Shown piece after piece: positions 1 through 8,227 of a stretch of 15,567 bases of DNA. The position numbers and the translations under genes are program-made. Location: positions 1 through 15,567 of the forward strand of contig CAQZPH010000019.1 of the NCBI GenBank assembly GCA_948933715.1. Reading direction: 5' to 3'. This stretch comes from an uncultured Eubacteriales bacterium (GTDB taxonomy: Bacteria > Bacillota > Clostridia > Oscillospirales > Acutalibacteraceae). Under the pieces are notes generated by a model, which saw only the letters and a list, made by a program, of their open reading frames with translations, did no database searches and was not told where the DNA came from. Each line of letters starts with the position of its first letter. The stretch's first letter is position 1.

Positions 1-28
1 CTTTAACACATTTATATAAAAAACAAAT

Positions 29-70
29 AAAACGCTCCTCAGCCAGTTCTGAAGGGCGTTTTATATTTCT
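29..70. terminator. Terminator-like hairpin near left edge
   Basis: AAAACGC (29-35) pairs with GCGTTTT (56-62), and the inner arms 37-42 and 49-55 pair with one bulged A. On the plus strand the stem runs into a T-rich tract, so it may end a plus-strand gene lying left of the window. On the minus strand it could end the transcript of the small gene at 181-366, about 120 bases after that stop. Direction is undecided. Confidence 0.55.
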
Positions 71-180
71 TTATCATATATAAATTATAATATTTACTAC
101 CATTAAAGTTTTCATATCAATTTTTAGGGTATAACCTCATCATTATCTACTCAATGATTTTAAAAACTTCTTACACAATT

Positions 181-366
181 TTATTTACATAAGTTATGTG
201 CGTACTTTACTACTTTTCTATACAACTCATGAATTCTGCTCTCTTTCGCATGTGCTCCTTTTATGCTAAAAATATTTTCTGTTTTTATTGAAAGTTTTTT
301 ACAGATAGCCCTTATCAACATATGTATTTTATTTTCCTTTGCATGTTTTTTGGTTACTTTCAACAC
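181..366 (-). CDS. Small basic protein with two similar halves (doubtful gene)
   Basis: I do not recognise this 61-residue protein. It reads from a GTG at 366, or a TTG at 363, behind a good ribosome-binding site (GAAGGTGA, about 6 bases before the GTG). It is rich in Lys, Arg and His and has no signal peptide. The two halves share the pattern HAKE-(N/S)-(K/R)-IH-(M/E)-L followed by a basic helix-like stretch (residues 8-29 and 39-61), which suggests an internal duplication. No convincing sigma-A promoter was found upstream. The gene is isolated; the nearest neighbour is the AAA+ gene, which ends at 609 on the same strand behind its own terminator. If this gene is not real, positions 1-608 contain only the two hairpins. 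Confidence 0.4.
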   Translation of the reverse strand: MLKVTKKHAKENKIHMLIRAICKKLSIKTENIFSIKGAHAKESRIHELYRKVVKYAHNLCK

Positions 367-564
367 AATTCACCTTCTCTTGTTAATAAAATCTATTTAT
401 AATGGTATCACGATTTCCTTATTAAATCAATTGTGTTTTTGTGAAATCTTTAGTAAATATTTTGTGTACTTCTCATATATTTATAAAATGTTTTTCAATC
501 AAGAATAGAAACTTATAAACAAAAAATTTTCCAAATTATTAAACTTTTTTTTATTATCAATAAG

Positions 565-593
565 AAAAAGCAGTGCTTAACGCACTGCTTTTT
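565..593 (-). terminator. Intrinsic terminator of the AAA+ gene
   Basis: A perfect 12-bp stem (565-576 with 582-593) closes a 5-base loop. On the minus strand it is followed by a T-rich tract. It starts 16 bases after the stop of the AAA+ gene. Confidence 0.9.
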
Positions 594-608
594 ATGGGTT
601 TAATTAAC

Positions 609-2057
609 TTATGCTACTTTATTAAGGTCATTATTTTTAACTTCTTTATTTATTTTCTCTAAAATAAATTCCTCTTTAGCTTGATCAAAAGAAACTTTAT
701 ATCCTATTTCTTCATTGTTTTTATTTAAATGGTTCAATACCACTTCATTGAGTAACCTATCATTCAAATCCTCAAGATAACTAAAGATTGGCCTTGCACC
801 TTTATTAAGGTCTGCAACTTTTTTGGCTATAGAATCAATCGTACCATTAAGGTCTATATTTATTTTATATTGCTGCTTATACCTTTGCGCTAGTTGCAAA
901 AACGGCAACATAGCTATTTCTTTATATTCAAGTTCCGATAAATTATCAAACTCTATTACTTTTATACGATTTAAGAAAGCTTTATCATGATTTATAAAAG
1001 TGCGTGAACCTGTCCCATCATCTTGACTATCACTTTCAAGATTTCCCTTATTTACAGATCCAGAGCTTTCATTTGAAGTAATAATAAAAGTAGCTGCAGA
1101 GCAATCTATTTTTTCACCATTTACATTTATATACCCTTGATCCATTATAGTCCTTAATCTTTCGTCTAGTTCTGGAGTTTGCATCTTATCATATTCATTT
1201 ATGATTACAACACTATTAGGTACTGCCCTTATTCTATTAACAAAAGGAGAGTATTCGTTAATTTCGCCTCTATCCATTTGCTTTTTTCTCATACCAAACA
1301 GTTGCTCCGCTGGGCTAACAGGGGAACCTTTATCAATGTCTGAAGCTTCAATAACAAACGGATCTGCTGCAAAACCACTTAAAACCTTCCTCATAATATC
1401 AGCAGAGAAAGACTTTCCAACGCCCGATGGACCAACCATATAAATTACTGTTGCTCCTGGTCCTGCTTTTTTAGACTTCTTATTTAAATTAAGTGCATAC
1501 TGTGCATTCCTGTCAACTATATTAAGTACAATACTTCTAATCTTCCGTTTAGCGTTTTCTTGACCTTTTACTGCAAACATCAAGCTATCTAAAGTTTTCA
1601 TAGTAGCAAGTGGGTCAATAGCTGTTTCAACTTTTCCAGCCTGATATTTAGTTTTTAACTTTTTATAATAATTCAGTCCCCACTGATACAGCATTGAATA
1701 TATAACCATAGACCAAAATGGGTTATTAAGTATAAATGATTTTATTTTATCAAACATTATTCCCTTCTTTATTTCCTTTTGTGGAGAAAATATTGATCCA
1801 ATTTTAGTGTTAATAGGGTCCGTTAAATCTATTCCTGTTAGTTTTTTAATTTCTTTTGTGTGTTCTGACACTTTTGAAAGATTTACTAACTCTTTTGCTT
1901 CTGATCTAGTAAAGCCAATTTGTCTTAAACACTCTACCGTCCAAAATTTCTCTGGCGTACATAAGAATGCTGTTTTTTTCTCAACAGCAAATGCTGTAAT
2001 CTGCAACGATGAAATTAATACAGAAACAGCTAAAATCGTTGATATAACTTTTTTCAT
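609..2057 (-). CDS. Membrane-tethered AAA+ ATPase, ClpB/torsin-like, with signal peptide
   Basis: This 482-residue protein starts at an ATG behind AGGAGG. Residues 1-24 look like a cleavable signal peptide (Lys-Lys, hydrophobic core, AFA before Val25). Residues 25-107 form a polar domain of no family I know. A second hydrophobic stretch lies at about 108-127. The AAA+ domain follows, with Walker A GPSGVGKS (209-216), a Walker B-like VVIINEYDK (283-291), sensor-1 Asn329, a putative arginine finger in FLNRI (Arg364) and a sensor-2 GARP (Arg422), all arranged as in Clp/HSP100 proteins and torsins. The Walker B Asp is Asn287, but the catalytic Glu288 is kept. If both hydrophobic segments act as drawn, the ATPase lies in the cytosol and residues 25-107 lie outside. 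There is no Clp N-domain, second ATPase domain or visible ClpP-binding loop. It is a single-gene unit with its own promoter and terminator. The family call is firm; the role (membrane-linked unfoldase or remodeller) is inference. Confidence 0.87.
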   Translation of the reverse strand: MKKVISTILAVSVLISSLQITAFAVEKKTAFLCTPEKFWTVECLRQIGFTRSEAKELVNLSKVSEHTKEIKKLTGIDLTDPINTKIGSIFSPQKEIKKGIMFDKIKSFILNNPFWSMVIYSMLYQWGLNYYKKLKTKYQAGKVETAIDPLATMKTLDSLMFAVKGQENAKRKIRSIVLNIVDRNAQYALNLNKKSKKAGPGATVIYMVGPSGVGKSFSADIMRKVLSGFAADPFVIEASDIDKGSPVSPAEQLFGMRKKQMDRGEINEYSPFVNRIRAVPNSVVIINEYDKMQTPELDERLRTIMDQGYINVNGEKIDCSAATFIITSNESSGSVNKGNLESDSQDDGTGSRTFINHDKAFLNRIKVIEFDNLSELEYKEIAMLPFLQLAQRYKQQYKINIDLNGTIDSIAKKVADLNKGARPIFSYLEDLNDRLLNEVVLNHLNKNNEEIGYKVSFDQAKEEFILEKINKEVKNNDLNKVA

Positions 2058-2092
2058 GAAAATCCTCCTGGTTTCGATACTTTACGACTTAA

Positions 2093-2121
2093 ATTATAGC
2101 ATGTGAAAATATTTCATTCAA
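2093..2121 (-). promoter_or_regulatory. Sigma-A promoter of the AAA+ gene
   Basis: TTGAAT (2116-2121) and TATAAT (2093-2098) are 17 bases apart on the minus strand. A TG sits one base before the -10, as in extended -10 promoters. The predicted leader is about 30 bases and contains the AGGAGG site. Confidence 0.8.
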
Positions 2122-2197
2122 GAGTATTTATAGGAAATATATGCTAACGCTCGGCGTCTTATTTTGTAGAATATACCTATATTTTAAACTTTTAATA

Positions 2198-2238
2198 AAA
2201 AAAGAGATAACAACAAACTCTGCTGTTACCTCTTTTTT
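2198..2238 (-). terminator. Terminator of the sugar transferase gene
   Basis: AAAAAAGAG (2198-2206) pairs with CTCTTTTTT (2230-2238), and TAACA (2208-2212 region) pairs with TGTTA, with one mismatch. On the minus strand the stem begins at the last bases of the coding region and ends in a T tract. Confidence 0.8.
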
Positions 2239-2911
2239 ATCTATTTGCATCTAACGAATCTTCCTGTTTAAATACTACAATTATTGATTTTATAAATATT
2301 ATTAAATCTAGTTTAAAAGACATATTATGCAAGTAAGCTGTGTCAAACTCCACCTTATCTTCTGCCTCTAAAAAATCTCTACCGTTTACTTGTGCTAATC
2401 CTGTAATTCCTGGCCTAATCATATATATATCATTTTTCTCACGAAGTTTGTGTATAAACACTTCATCAGCGATCAATGGTCGTGGTCCAATTATGCTCAT
2501 ATCGCCTTTAATTACATTGAAAAGTTGAGGAATTTCGTCAAGACTTGTAACCCTAAGGAACTTTCCAAATTTAGTGATATACTCATTTGCGTCATTAAAA
2601 TCTTTTGTAGCCTTACTTTTTGGTGCTTTATCCATCATAGTTCTAAACTTATATATTTTTATTGTTTTACCATATCTTCCAACTCTTTCTTGAGAAAATA
2701 TAATTGGTCCTCTTGAGGTTAACTTAACCGCGAGAGCTAAAATTATAAAAAGAGGAGATAAAACGACGAGTGTAGCAAGAGATAATACAATATCAATCAT
2801 TCTCTTAAAAAATACATAAATCTTTTGAGAATTAGTCATTTTATATGTGTTATTTCCAGAGCAAAAAAATGTGAAATTTTCTTTATTAAAATTAAGTTCT
2901 TTGTTATCCAT
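2237..2911 (-). CDS. Polyprenyl-phosphate sugar phosphotransferase (bacterial sugar transferase family)
   Basis: A 224-residue monotopic membrane enzyme. The family moves a sugar-1-phosphate from a nucleotide sugar to undecaprenyl phosphate, starting an exopolysaccharide, capsule or glycan repeat unit on the inner face of the membrane. The family order of motifs is complete: KRMID (36-40), a membrane segment at about 42-65, KFRTM (88-92), LDEIPQL with the Asp125-Glu126 dyad (124-130), GDMSIIGPRP (136-145) and RPGITG (166-171). The length fits the short class (EpsL/PglC-like plus a C-terminal extension), without the extra N-terminal membrane domain of WbaP or WcaJ. I chose the ATG at 2911, 8 bases after GGAGG; the in-frame TTG at 2926 would put the first codons on top of the ribosome-binding site. 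No glycosyltransferases lie next to it, so the sugar and the product cannot be told. It has its own promoter and terminator. Confidence 0.93.
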   Translation of the reverse strand: MDNKELNFNKENFTFFCSGNNTYKMTNSQKIYVFFKRMIDIVLSLATLVVLSPLFIILALAVKLTSRGPIIFSQERVGRYGKTIKIYKFRTMMDKAPKSKATKDFNDANEYITKFGKFLRVTSLDEIPQLFNVIKGDMSIIGPRPLIADEVFIHKLREKNDIYMIRPGITGLAQVNGRDFLEAEDKVEFDTAYLHNMSFKLDLIIFIKSIIVVFKQEDSLDANR

Positions 2912-2943
2912 TTCACATTCCTCCAAACATAAAATTACATATA

Positions 2944-2972
2944 ATTATAATCCTGACCAATTCCAAAGTCAA
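2944..2972 (-). promoter_or_regulatory. Sigma-A promoter of the sugar transferase
   Basis: TTGACT (2967-2972) and TATAAT (2944-2949) have a 17-base spacer on the minus strand. The site begins about 20 bases after the lpdA stop, and I see no terminator between them, so read-through from lpdA is possible. Confidence 0.82.
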
Positions 2973-2991
2973 TATAACACCACTTTAAATA

Positions 2992-4395
2992 TTATTTCTT
3001 AGATATAGTGTGTATTGAAACTCCAAATGAATTTTCAATAGCTTCACTTATATTTTCATTATACGTTGGGTGCGGCCTTATTACTGCTGACAAATTTTCA
3101 TAAGTTAACTTATTAATTATAGCTGTTGTAAATTCACTGATCATATCTGTAGCATTAGCACACATCATTTGAGCTCCAAGTAAAACTTTGCTATCATGAT
3201 CAAAAACAGTTTTTACAAAACCTCTTTCCTGTGATGAAATCATAGAGCGCCCGTTTGAAAGAGTGGAAAATTTTCCACACTTTACATTCACTTCACTACC
3301 TTTAGCTTCTTCTTGTGTAATTCCAACCGAAGATATCTCAGGGGATGTATAAATACAAGAAGGTACCATATTAAGATCAAACTGAGGTTTTTTACCATTC
3401 ATCATAAGCACTGCATTTATCCCTTGTGCAGATGCTGCATGCGCTAGCTGTATTCCTCCAGCAATTACATCTCCTACAGCATATATACCTTTAACACTTG
3501 TTTCAAACTTATTATTAACGACAATTGCGTTTTTCTGCATTTCAACACTAAAGTTTTCTGCAAAAAGTGAATCTATATTTGCTTTTCTACCGATAGCAAC
3601 CAATACTACCTGTGCATTTACCGTGCAATCTTTTTCTTTGTGGTTATACTGTATGCTAAGAGTTTCTTCTTTAACAATCTTCTCTACTCTTGCAGATGTG
3701 TTTATTATTATACCACGTTTTTTTAAGATCATAGTTAAATTTTGAGAAATTTCTTTATCCATAGTGGGTAAAATTCTGTCCATTGCCTCGATTATCGTCA
3801 CTTCACATCCGAGTGCATTATATATAGTAGCAAACTCTACCCCTATTACTCCCCCACCTATTATTGTTAAAGACTTTGGCAAGGTCTCATTCATTTCTAA
3901 AAGTTCATCACTTGTTATTACACCCTTCAGATCTATTCCAGGTATTAAGGGTCTTATTGGTTTAGAACCAGTTGCTATTAAAATTTTATCAGTATTTATT
4001 TCTATATTTTCTGTTTCTTGCCAAATTTCTATTCTGTTAGCTGATAAAATTTTAGCTGTACCTCTAAAAAGGCTTATTCCCCTGGATTTAAATAACCCTT
4101 CTATTCCTAAGCGTAACCTACCTACCACTTCATCTTTTCTCTCATGGATTTTCTTTATGTCAAATGTAACTCTATCTACGTTTATACCTATATTTTCACA
4201 ATTTTTAAGTTCATTTAAAAGTTCTGTAGAATGAATCAACGTTTTTGTCGGTATACATCCCCTATTAAGGCACGTTCCGCCAACATTATCCTTTTCAATA
4301 ACTGCAACGTTCATTCCAAGATCTGCAGCTTTTATTGCTGCAGTATATCCTCCTGGTCCTGCTCCAATAACCACTAAATCAAATTTGCTATCCAT
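2992..4395 (-). CDS. lpdA: Dihydrolipoyl dehydrogenase (glycine cleavage L-protein)
   Basis: This FAD enzyme re-oxidises the dihydrolipoyl arm of GcvH and passes electrons to NAD+; the same family serves 2-oxoacid dehydrogenases. The 467-residue protein is full length. It has the FAD-binding GAGPGG (11-16), the redox-active disulfide CLNRGC (Cys42 and Cys47), the second dinucleotide motif IGGGVIG in the middle, the AVGDV FAD motif, and the C-terminal HPTYNE with the catalytic pair His442 and Glu447. There is no N-terminal lipoyl domain, which some Firmicute Lpd proteins have. The ATG follows AGAGGTG. It begins 10 bases after the lplA stop, so the two are cotranscribed. No 2-oxoacid dehydrogenase subunits are in the window, so its place here points to the glycine cleavage system as main partner. 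Confidence 0.96.
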   Translation of the reverse strand: MDSKFDLVVIGAGPGGYTAAIKAADLGMNVAVIEKDNVGGTCLNRGCIPTKTLIHSTELLNELKNCENIGINVDRVTFDIKKIHERKDEVVGRLRLGIEGLFKSRGISLFRGTAKILSANRIEIWQETENIEINTDKILIATGSKPIRPLIPGIDLKGVITSDELLEMNETLPKSLTIIGGGVIGVEFATIYNALGCEVTIIEAMDRILPTMDKEISQNLTMILKKRGIIINTSARVEKIVKEETLSIQYNHKEKDCTVNAQVVLVAIGRKANIDSLFAENFSVEMQKNAIVVNNKFETSVKGIYAVGDVIAGGIQLAHAASAQGINAVLMMNGKKPQFDLNMVPSCIYTSPEISSVGITQEEAKGSEVNVKCGKFSTLSNGRSMISSQERGFVKTVFDHDSKVLLGAQMMCANATDMISEFTTAIINKLTYENLSAVIRPHPTYNENISEAIENSFGVSIHTISKK

Positions 4396-4405
4396 AAAAG
4401 CACCT

Positions 4406-5404
4406 CTATTCTAAGTTTTCACATATTAGTCTATTAATATCACATAACATTTGCTTTGATATTTCATCTTCTACTCTTATTTCATTAAGTCTATTGCAAA
4501 GATCACAAGAACCAAAAAAGCAACCTTTTAAAACACATTGCACCTGTTCTATTAAATGTTCATTCATTGCGTCAGAATAAATAAGTATATCTTTAATAAA
4601 CCCACCAGATAAGTTAACTTGAATTTGTATATCTCCCCAAGAAAATCTCTTTGCTAGTTCATACTCAGATTTTATTTTCTTTCCAAATATAAAATCCTGT
4701 GACGAAAACTCATCTTTAAACTCTTTGATTTTACTTACGTCGATTTTCTCATAACTTATTTTGTGAGGGTCACTTTTATATACTTCTTTAAAAGCTTCAA
4801 TCAATTTAATTTTTAATTCATCAACTGTTATGCCGGGGTTATAGGAAGTAAGATTAGTAACCCTTGATTTAACTGAAGCCACTCCCTTAGATTTTAGTTT
4901 ATCGGAAGATACATTAAGATATTTAGATAAATCGTTCATGTTTACATTCACAAGCAACGTTCCATGATGATAATTAAACCCATTCGAACTAAAAAAAGCA
5001 TTACCCGAAAACTTTTTGCCGTCAATAGTAATGTCATTTCTACCGGACTTCTCAGCATTTATTGAAAGCTTTCTCACGGCTCTTAAGATTACTTCCAATT
5101 GCTTTTCTAAATTATAATTCTCCTGCCTTACTAAAAAGGTAAAATTAAGGTTACCTAAATCGTGATACACAGCGCCTCCACCCGATAAACGCCTAACAAG
5201 ATACCCATTATCTCTCTTTAAATCCTCAACCTTGCATTCCTTAAAAGCATTTTGATTTTTGCCGATTACAACCGTATTTTTATTTTGCCATAGATATAAA
5301 ATACATTCATCTTCTTTTACTGAAAAAAGTAAATACTTTTCTAAGGCTAAGTTCTCATAAGGTATGTACTGATTGCTAATTATATATCTTAAACTATTTA
5401 TCAT
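4406..5404 (-). CDS. lplA: Lipoate-protein ligase A
   Basis: It activates free lipoate with ATP and attaches it to the lysine of lipoyl domains, here most likely Lys64 of GcvH encoded upstream. The 332-residue length is that of the bipartite LplA: a catalytic domain (about 1-245) plus a C-terminal accessory domain (about 246-332), so it should both activate and transfer on its own. Visible motifs are RRLSGGGAVYHDLGN (71-85), binding the lipoyl-AMP, and the ligase lysine in DGKKFSGNA (Lys131). The C-terminal domain holds a cluster of cysteines (295, 300, 303), which I do not associate with this family. The ATG sits behind AGGAGATACC. It lies after the gcvPB terminator-like hairpin and 10 bases before lpdA. 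No lipA or lipB is in the window. Confidence 0.94.
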   Translation of the reverse strand: MINSLRYIISNQYIPYENLALEKYLLFSVKEDECILYLWQNKNTVVIGKNQNAFKECKVEDLKRDNGYLVRRLSGGGAVYHDLGNLNFTFLVRQENYNLEKQLEVILRAVRKLSINAEKSGRNDITIDGKKFSGNAFFSSNGFNYHHGTLLVNVNMNDLSKYLNVSSDKLKSKGVASVKSRVTNLTSYNPGITVDELKIKLIEAFKEVYKSDPHKISYEKIDVSKIKEFKDEFSSQDFIFGKKIKSEYELAKRFSWGDIQIQVNLSGGFIKDILIYSDAMNEHLIEQVQCVLKGCFFGSCDLCNRLNEIRVEDEISKQMLCDINRLICENLE

Positions 5405-5433
5405 GTGGTATCTCCTGTAGTAAAAAATAAACT

Positions 5434-5470
5434 AAAAGAGGTGAAAACCTGGGTTTTCACCTTCTTTTTT
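5434..5470 (-). terminator. Terminator-like hairpin between gcvPB and lplA
   Basis: GGTGAAAACC (5440-5449) and GGTTTTCACC (5452-5461) are exact inverted repeats; the realistic form is an 8-bp stem with a 6-base loop, extended outwards by A-T pairs. On the minus strand it starts just after the gcvPB stop and is followed by a T-rich stretch. Only about 30 bases remain before lplA, with no clear promoter, so it probably reduces transcription of lplA-lpdA without ending it. Confidence 0.75.
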
Positions 5471-5478
5471 CTCAAATG

Positions 5479-6912
5479 TTACTCAAAAATATATCTAAGT
5501 TTTGGATTTCTTGCTGCACCAAGTTCATCAAGTCTCCCAACAGGAGTATTAACAGGTGCATCGTGTAGTTTTTGAGCATCAGTTAATGCAGTTTGATATA
5601 TTTGTTTAAATATATCAACAGCTTGATCTAGTGTTTCCTTAGATTCTGTTTCAGTGGGTTCAATCATTAATGCTTCATGAACAATTAAGGGGAAATACAT
5701 TGTAGGTGGGTGCATTCCATTATCAAGAAGTGCCTTTGCTACATCCATGGCAGAAACACCGTGTTCCTTATGTAGTTTTTCAAGACTCATAACAAATTCA
5801 TGCATACACAAACCATCAAATGCCATATCATATTCATCACTTAACATCTTTTTCATATAATTTGCATTAAGCACCGCATTTAAAGCTGCTTTTTTAATGC
5901 CTTCTGAGCCAAGCATTAAAATATATGTTAAGGCTCTAACTACAACTAAGAAATTCCCATAAAATGATTTAATCATTCCAATAGAACTCTCAGGCTTTTT
6001 AAATGTTAACTTATCGTTTTTCCTAGTGATTAAATACCCTGGTAAAAATTGCTCTAAAAAAGACTTACAACCAACCGGTCCACTGCCGGGTCCTCCCCCG
6101 CCATGAGGTGTAGAAAAAGTTTTGTGAAGGTTAAGATGCACAATATCAAAGCCCATATCTCCAGGCCTAACGTGACCCATAATTGCATTTAAGTTTGCAC
6201 CATCATAATATACAAGGCCACCGGCATTATGTATAATCTCAGTGATTTTAAGGATATCTTTTTCAAAAAGTCCTACTGTATTAGGGTTAGTTAACATTAA
6301 TCCTGCTGTATCTTCACCCACAACTTCCTTTAATCTTTCAATATCTACACATCCATCGTCACCTGATTTTACACTAACCACTTCAAATCCTGCCATAGTA
6401 GCACTTGCAGGGTTAGTTCCGTGTGCTGAATCGGGAACTATTATCTTAGTTCTTTTTAGGTCTTTTCTTGACTTGTGATAAGCTTTAATAAGTAATAGCC
6501 CCGTAAATTCACCATGAGCTCCAGCCGCTGGTTGAAATGTCATATTATCCATACCAGTAATCTCGCATAAATATTGGTTAGCAAGATCTAAAACCTTCAT
6601 GCATCCTTGCACTGTATCTTCTTCTTGAAGTGGATGTATATTAGTAAACCCAGGTAAAGCAGCCATTTCTTCATTGACGCGTGGATTATATTTCATAGTA
6701 CATGAACCTAAAGGGTAAAATCCACAGTTGACACCATGAACTTTTTTTACAAGTTCAGTATAATGGCGTCCAATATCTATCTCAGCAAGTTGAGGTAATT
6801 TTAGTTCTTTTTTTCTGATAACTTGATCATCTAGTTCTACTTTTGGTACATCAAGTGAAGGAAGTAAAGATAAAGCCCTTCCATCTTTGCTCTTTTCAAA
6901 TATCAAGCTCAT
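5479..6912 (-). CDS. gcvPB: Glycine dehydrogenase (decarboxylating) subunit 2
   Basis: C-terminal half of the split P-protein. With GcvPA it decarboxylates glycine on pyridoxal phosphate and passes the aminomethyl group to the lipoyl arm of GcvH. The 477 residues match the usual length of this subunit. The PLP lysine is Lys264 in NLHKTFSTPHGGGGPGSGP. Other family blocks are FYPLGSCTMKYNPR (65-78), QPAAGAHGE (127-135), DSAHGTNPAS (161-170) and YYDGANLNAI (235-244). The ATG overlaps the gcvPA stop as ATGA and is served by GGAGGT inside the end of gcvPA, so the two subunits are translationally coupled, as expected for a 1:1 complex. It is the fourth gene of the operon and is followed by a terminator-like hairpin. 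Confidence 0.97.
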   Translation of the reverse strand: MSLIFEKSKDGRALSLLPSLDVPKVELDDQVIRKKELKLPQLAEIDIGRHYTELVKKVHGVNCGFYPLGSCTMKYNPRVNEEMAALPGFTNIHPLQEEDTVQGCMKVLDLANQYLCEITGMDNMTFQPAAGAHGEFTGLLLIKAYHKSRKDLKRTKIIVPDSAHGTNPASATMAGFEVVSVKSGDDGCVDIERLKEVVGEDTAGLMLTNPNTVGLFEKDILKITEIIHNAGGLVYYDGANLNAIMGHVRPGDMGFDIVHLNLHKTFSTPHGGGGPGSGPVGCKSFLEQFLPGYLITRKNDKLTFKKPESSIGMIKSFYGNFLVVVRALTYILMLGSEGIKKAALNAVLNANYMKKMLSDEYDMAFDGLCMHEFVMSLEKLHKEHGVSAMDVAKALLDNGMHPPTMYFPLIVHEALMIEPTETESKETLDQAVDIFKQIYQTALTDAQKLHDAPVNTPVGRLDELGAARNPKLRYIFE

Positions 6913-8225
6913 TTTTTCATTACCTCCCTAACTATTGATACCATATCATCTATTTGCCTTTTTGAATTCATTTCTGTTGCGCACCATAAAATACCGTTTT
7001 TAACTGGATACCCTCCAAGTATATTATGTTTTTTTAGCTTCTCTAGCAAAACATCAGGATCTATTATACACTCTGTAATAAACTCATTAAAAAATCCACC
7101 TTGGTATTTTAGTTTAATACCCTCAATTTTGCAAAGTTCATCAGCTAAATATTTAGCTTTAGAGATACATTGAGTTGCAACTTCTTTCATACCATCAGGA
7201 CCCATTGCCGCCATATAAACAGCAGCAGTAAGAGCACACAAAGCTTGATTAGAACAAATATTTGAGATGGCTTTTTCTCGTCTTATATGCTGCTCTCTTG
7301 CTTGAAGTGTTAATACGAAGGCACGTTTTCCATTTTTATCAACAGTTTCTCCCACGATTCTTCCTGGTAATTTTCTAAGCATATCTTTAGTAGAGGCCAT
7401 AAACCCAAGATACGGTCCACCAAAGCTAAGCGACATTCCAAGAGGTTGCCCTTCACCAACAGCTATATCTGCACCGCACTCAAAAGGTGTCTTCATTATT
7501 GCTAATGCAATGGGGTTGCATCCCATTATAAGTTTTGCACCTTTGTTGTGAGTTAGTTGTGCCACACTTGTAGCATCTTCAAATAAGCCATTAAAATTGG
7601 GTTGCTGAATGTATACACATGAAACAGAATCATCAAGTAAGCTAGCTAGCAAATCTATATCTGTTTTGCCGTCTTTCTCTTTAATAACTATTAATTCTGT
7701 ATCATTTCCTTCACAATATGTAGCTATAGTTTGCATCACATGGGGATGTATTGCCGAAGATACCAAAGCTTTTTTTCTTTTTCTTTCATTACACATAGCC
7801 ACAGCTTCTGCAGCAGCAGTTGCACCATCATACACAGAAGCATTTGATACATCCATCCCTGTTAATTCACATATCATTGTCTGATATTCAAAAATGGATT
7901 GTAATATTCCTTGACTGATCTCTGCTTGATATGGAGTATAAGCAGTAAGAAATTCTTCTTTAGAAGCAACTGTTTTTACAATTGAAGGAATATAGTGATT
8001 ATAAGCACCTGCTCCTCTAAATATACTTTTAAACACCTTATTTTCCCGAGATATTTCCTCTATTTTCTCTCTAACTTCAAGTTCTGATATCCCTTTGGGA
8101 ATGTTAAGATCTTTTAATTTTACTTCGTGAGGTATACTTTCAAATAAATCTTCTTGAGAATTAAGGCCCAGGGTTAAAAGCATTTCTTTTTGTTCTTTCT
8201 CAGAAGATGGAATATATTGACCCAA
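6909..8225 (-). CDS. gcvPA: Glycine dehydrogenase (decarboxylating) subunit 1
   Basis: N-terminal half of the split P-protein. It forms the active heterotetramer with GcvPB but does not hold the PLP lysine. The 438 residues are the typical size. Recognisable blocks include FRGAGAYNHYIPSIV, the TAYTPYQAEISQGILQ stretch, FEYQTMICELTGMDVSNAS, GEGQPLG followed by FGGPYLGFMA, and a late TLQAREQHIRREKA segment, all characteristic of the family. The start is a TTG at 8225, 7 bases after a GGAGG that lies inside the last codons of gcvH (Glu-Glu-Ala-stop). Only 2 bases separate it from gcvH, and it overlaps gcvPB by 4 bases, so H, PA and PB form a tightly coupled block. Confidence 0.97.
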   Translation of the reverse strand: MGQYIPSSEKEQKEMLLTLGLNSQEDLFESIPHEVKLKDLNIPKGISELEVREKIEEISRENKVFKSIFRGAGAYNHYIPSIVKTVASKEEFLTAYTPYQAEISQGILQSIFEYQTMICELTGMDVSNASVYDGATAAAEAVAMCNERKRKKALVSSAIHPHVMQTIATYCEGNDTELIVIKEKDGKTDIDLLASLLDDSVSCVYIQQPNFNGLFEDATSVAQLTHNKGAKLIMGCNPIALAIMKTPFECGADIAVGEGQPLGMSLSFGGPYLGFMASTKDMLRKLPGRIVGETVDKNGKRAFVLTLQAREQHIRREKAISNICSNQALCALTAAVYMAAMGPDGMKEVATQCISKAKYLADELCKIEGIKLKYQGGFFNEFITECIIDPDVLLEKLKKHNILGGYPVKNGILWCATEMNSKRQIDDMVSIVREVMKK

Positions 8226-8227
8226 TA

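Noticed and set aside
263..508. Plus-strand frame of 81 hydrophobic residues
   Set aside because: It overlaps the minus-strand basic gene. Its hydrophobicity is what the complement of AAA/AAG-rich codons gives, and it has no ribosome-binding site.
2912..2926. TTG at 2926 as the sugar transferase start
   Set aside because: Its first codons would lie in the GGAGG ribosome-binding site that fits the ATG at 2911.
3764..4234. Plus-strand frame of 156 residues inside lpdA
   Set aside because: It is antisense to a well-conserved enzyme and resembles no family; it is a shadow of the real gene.
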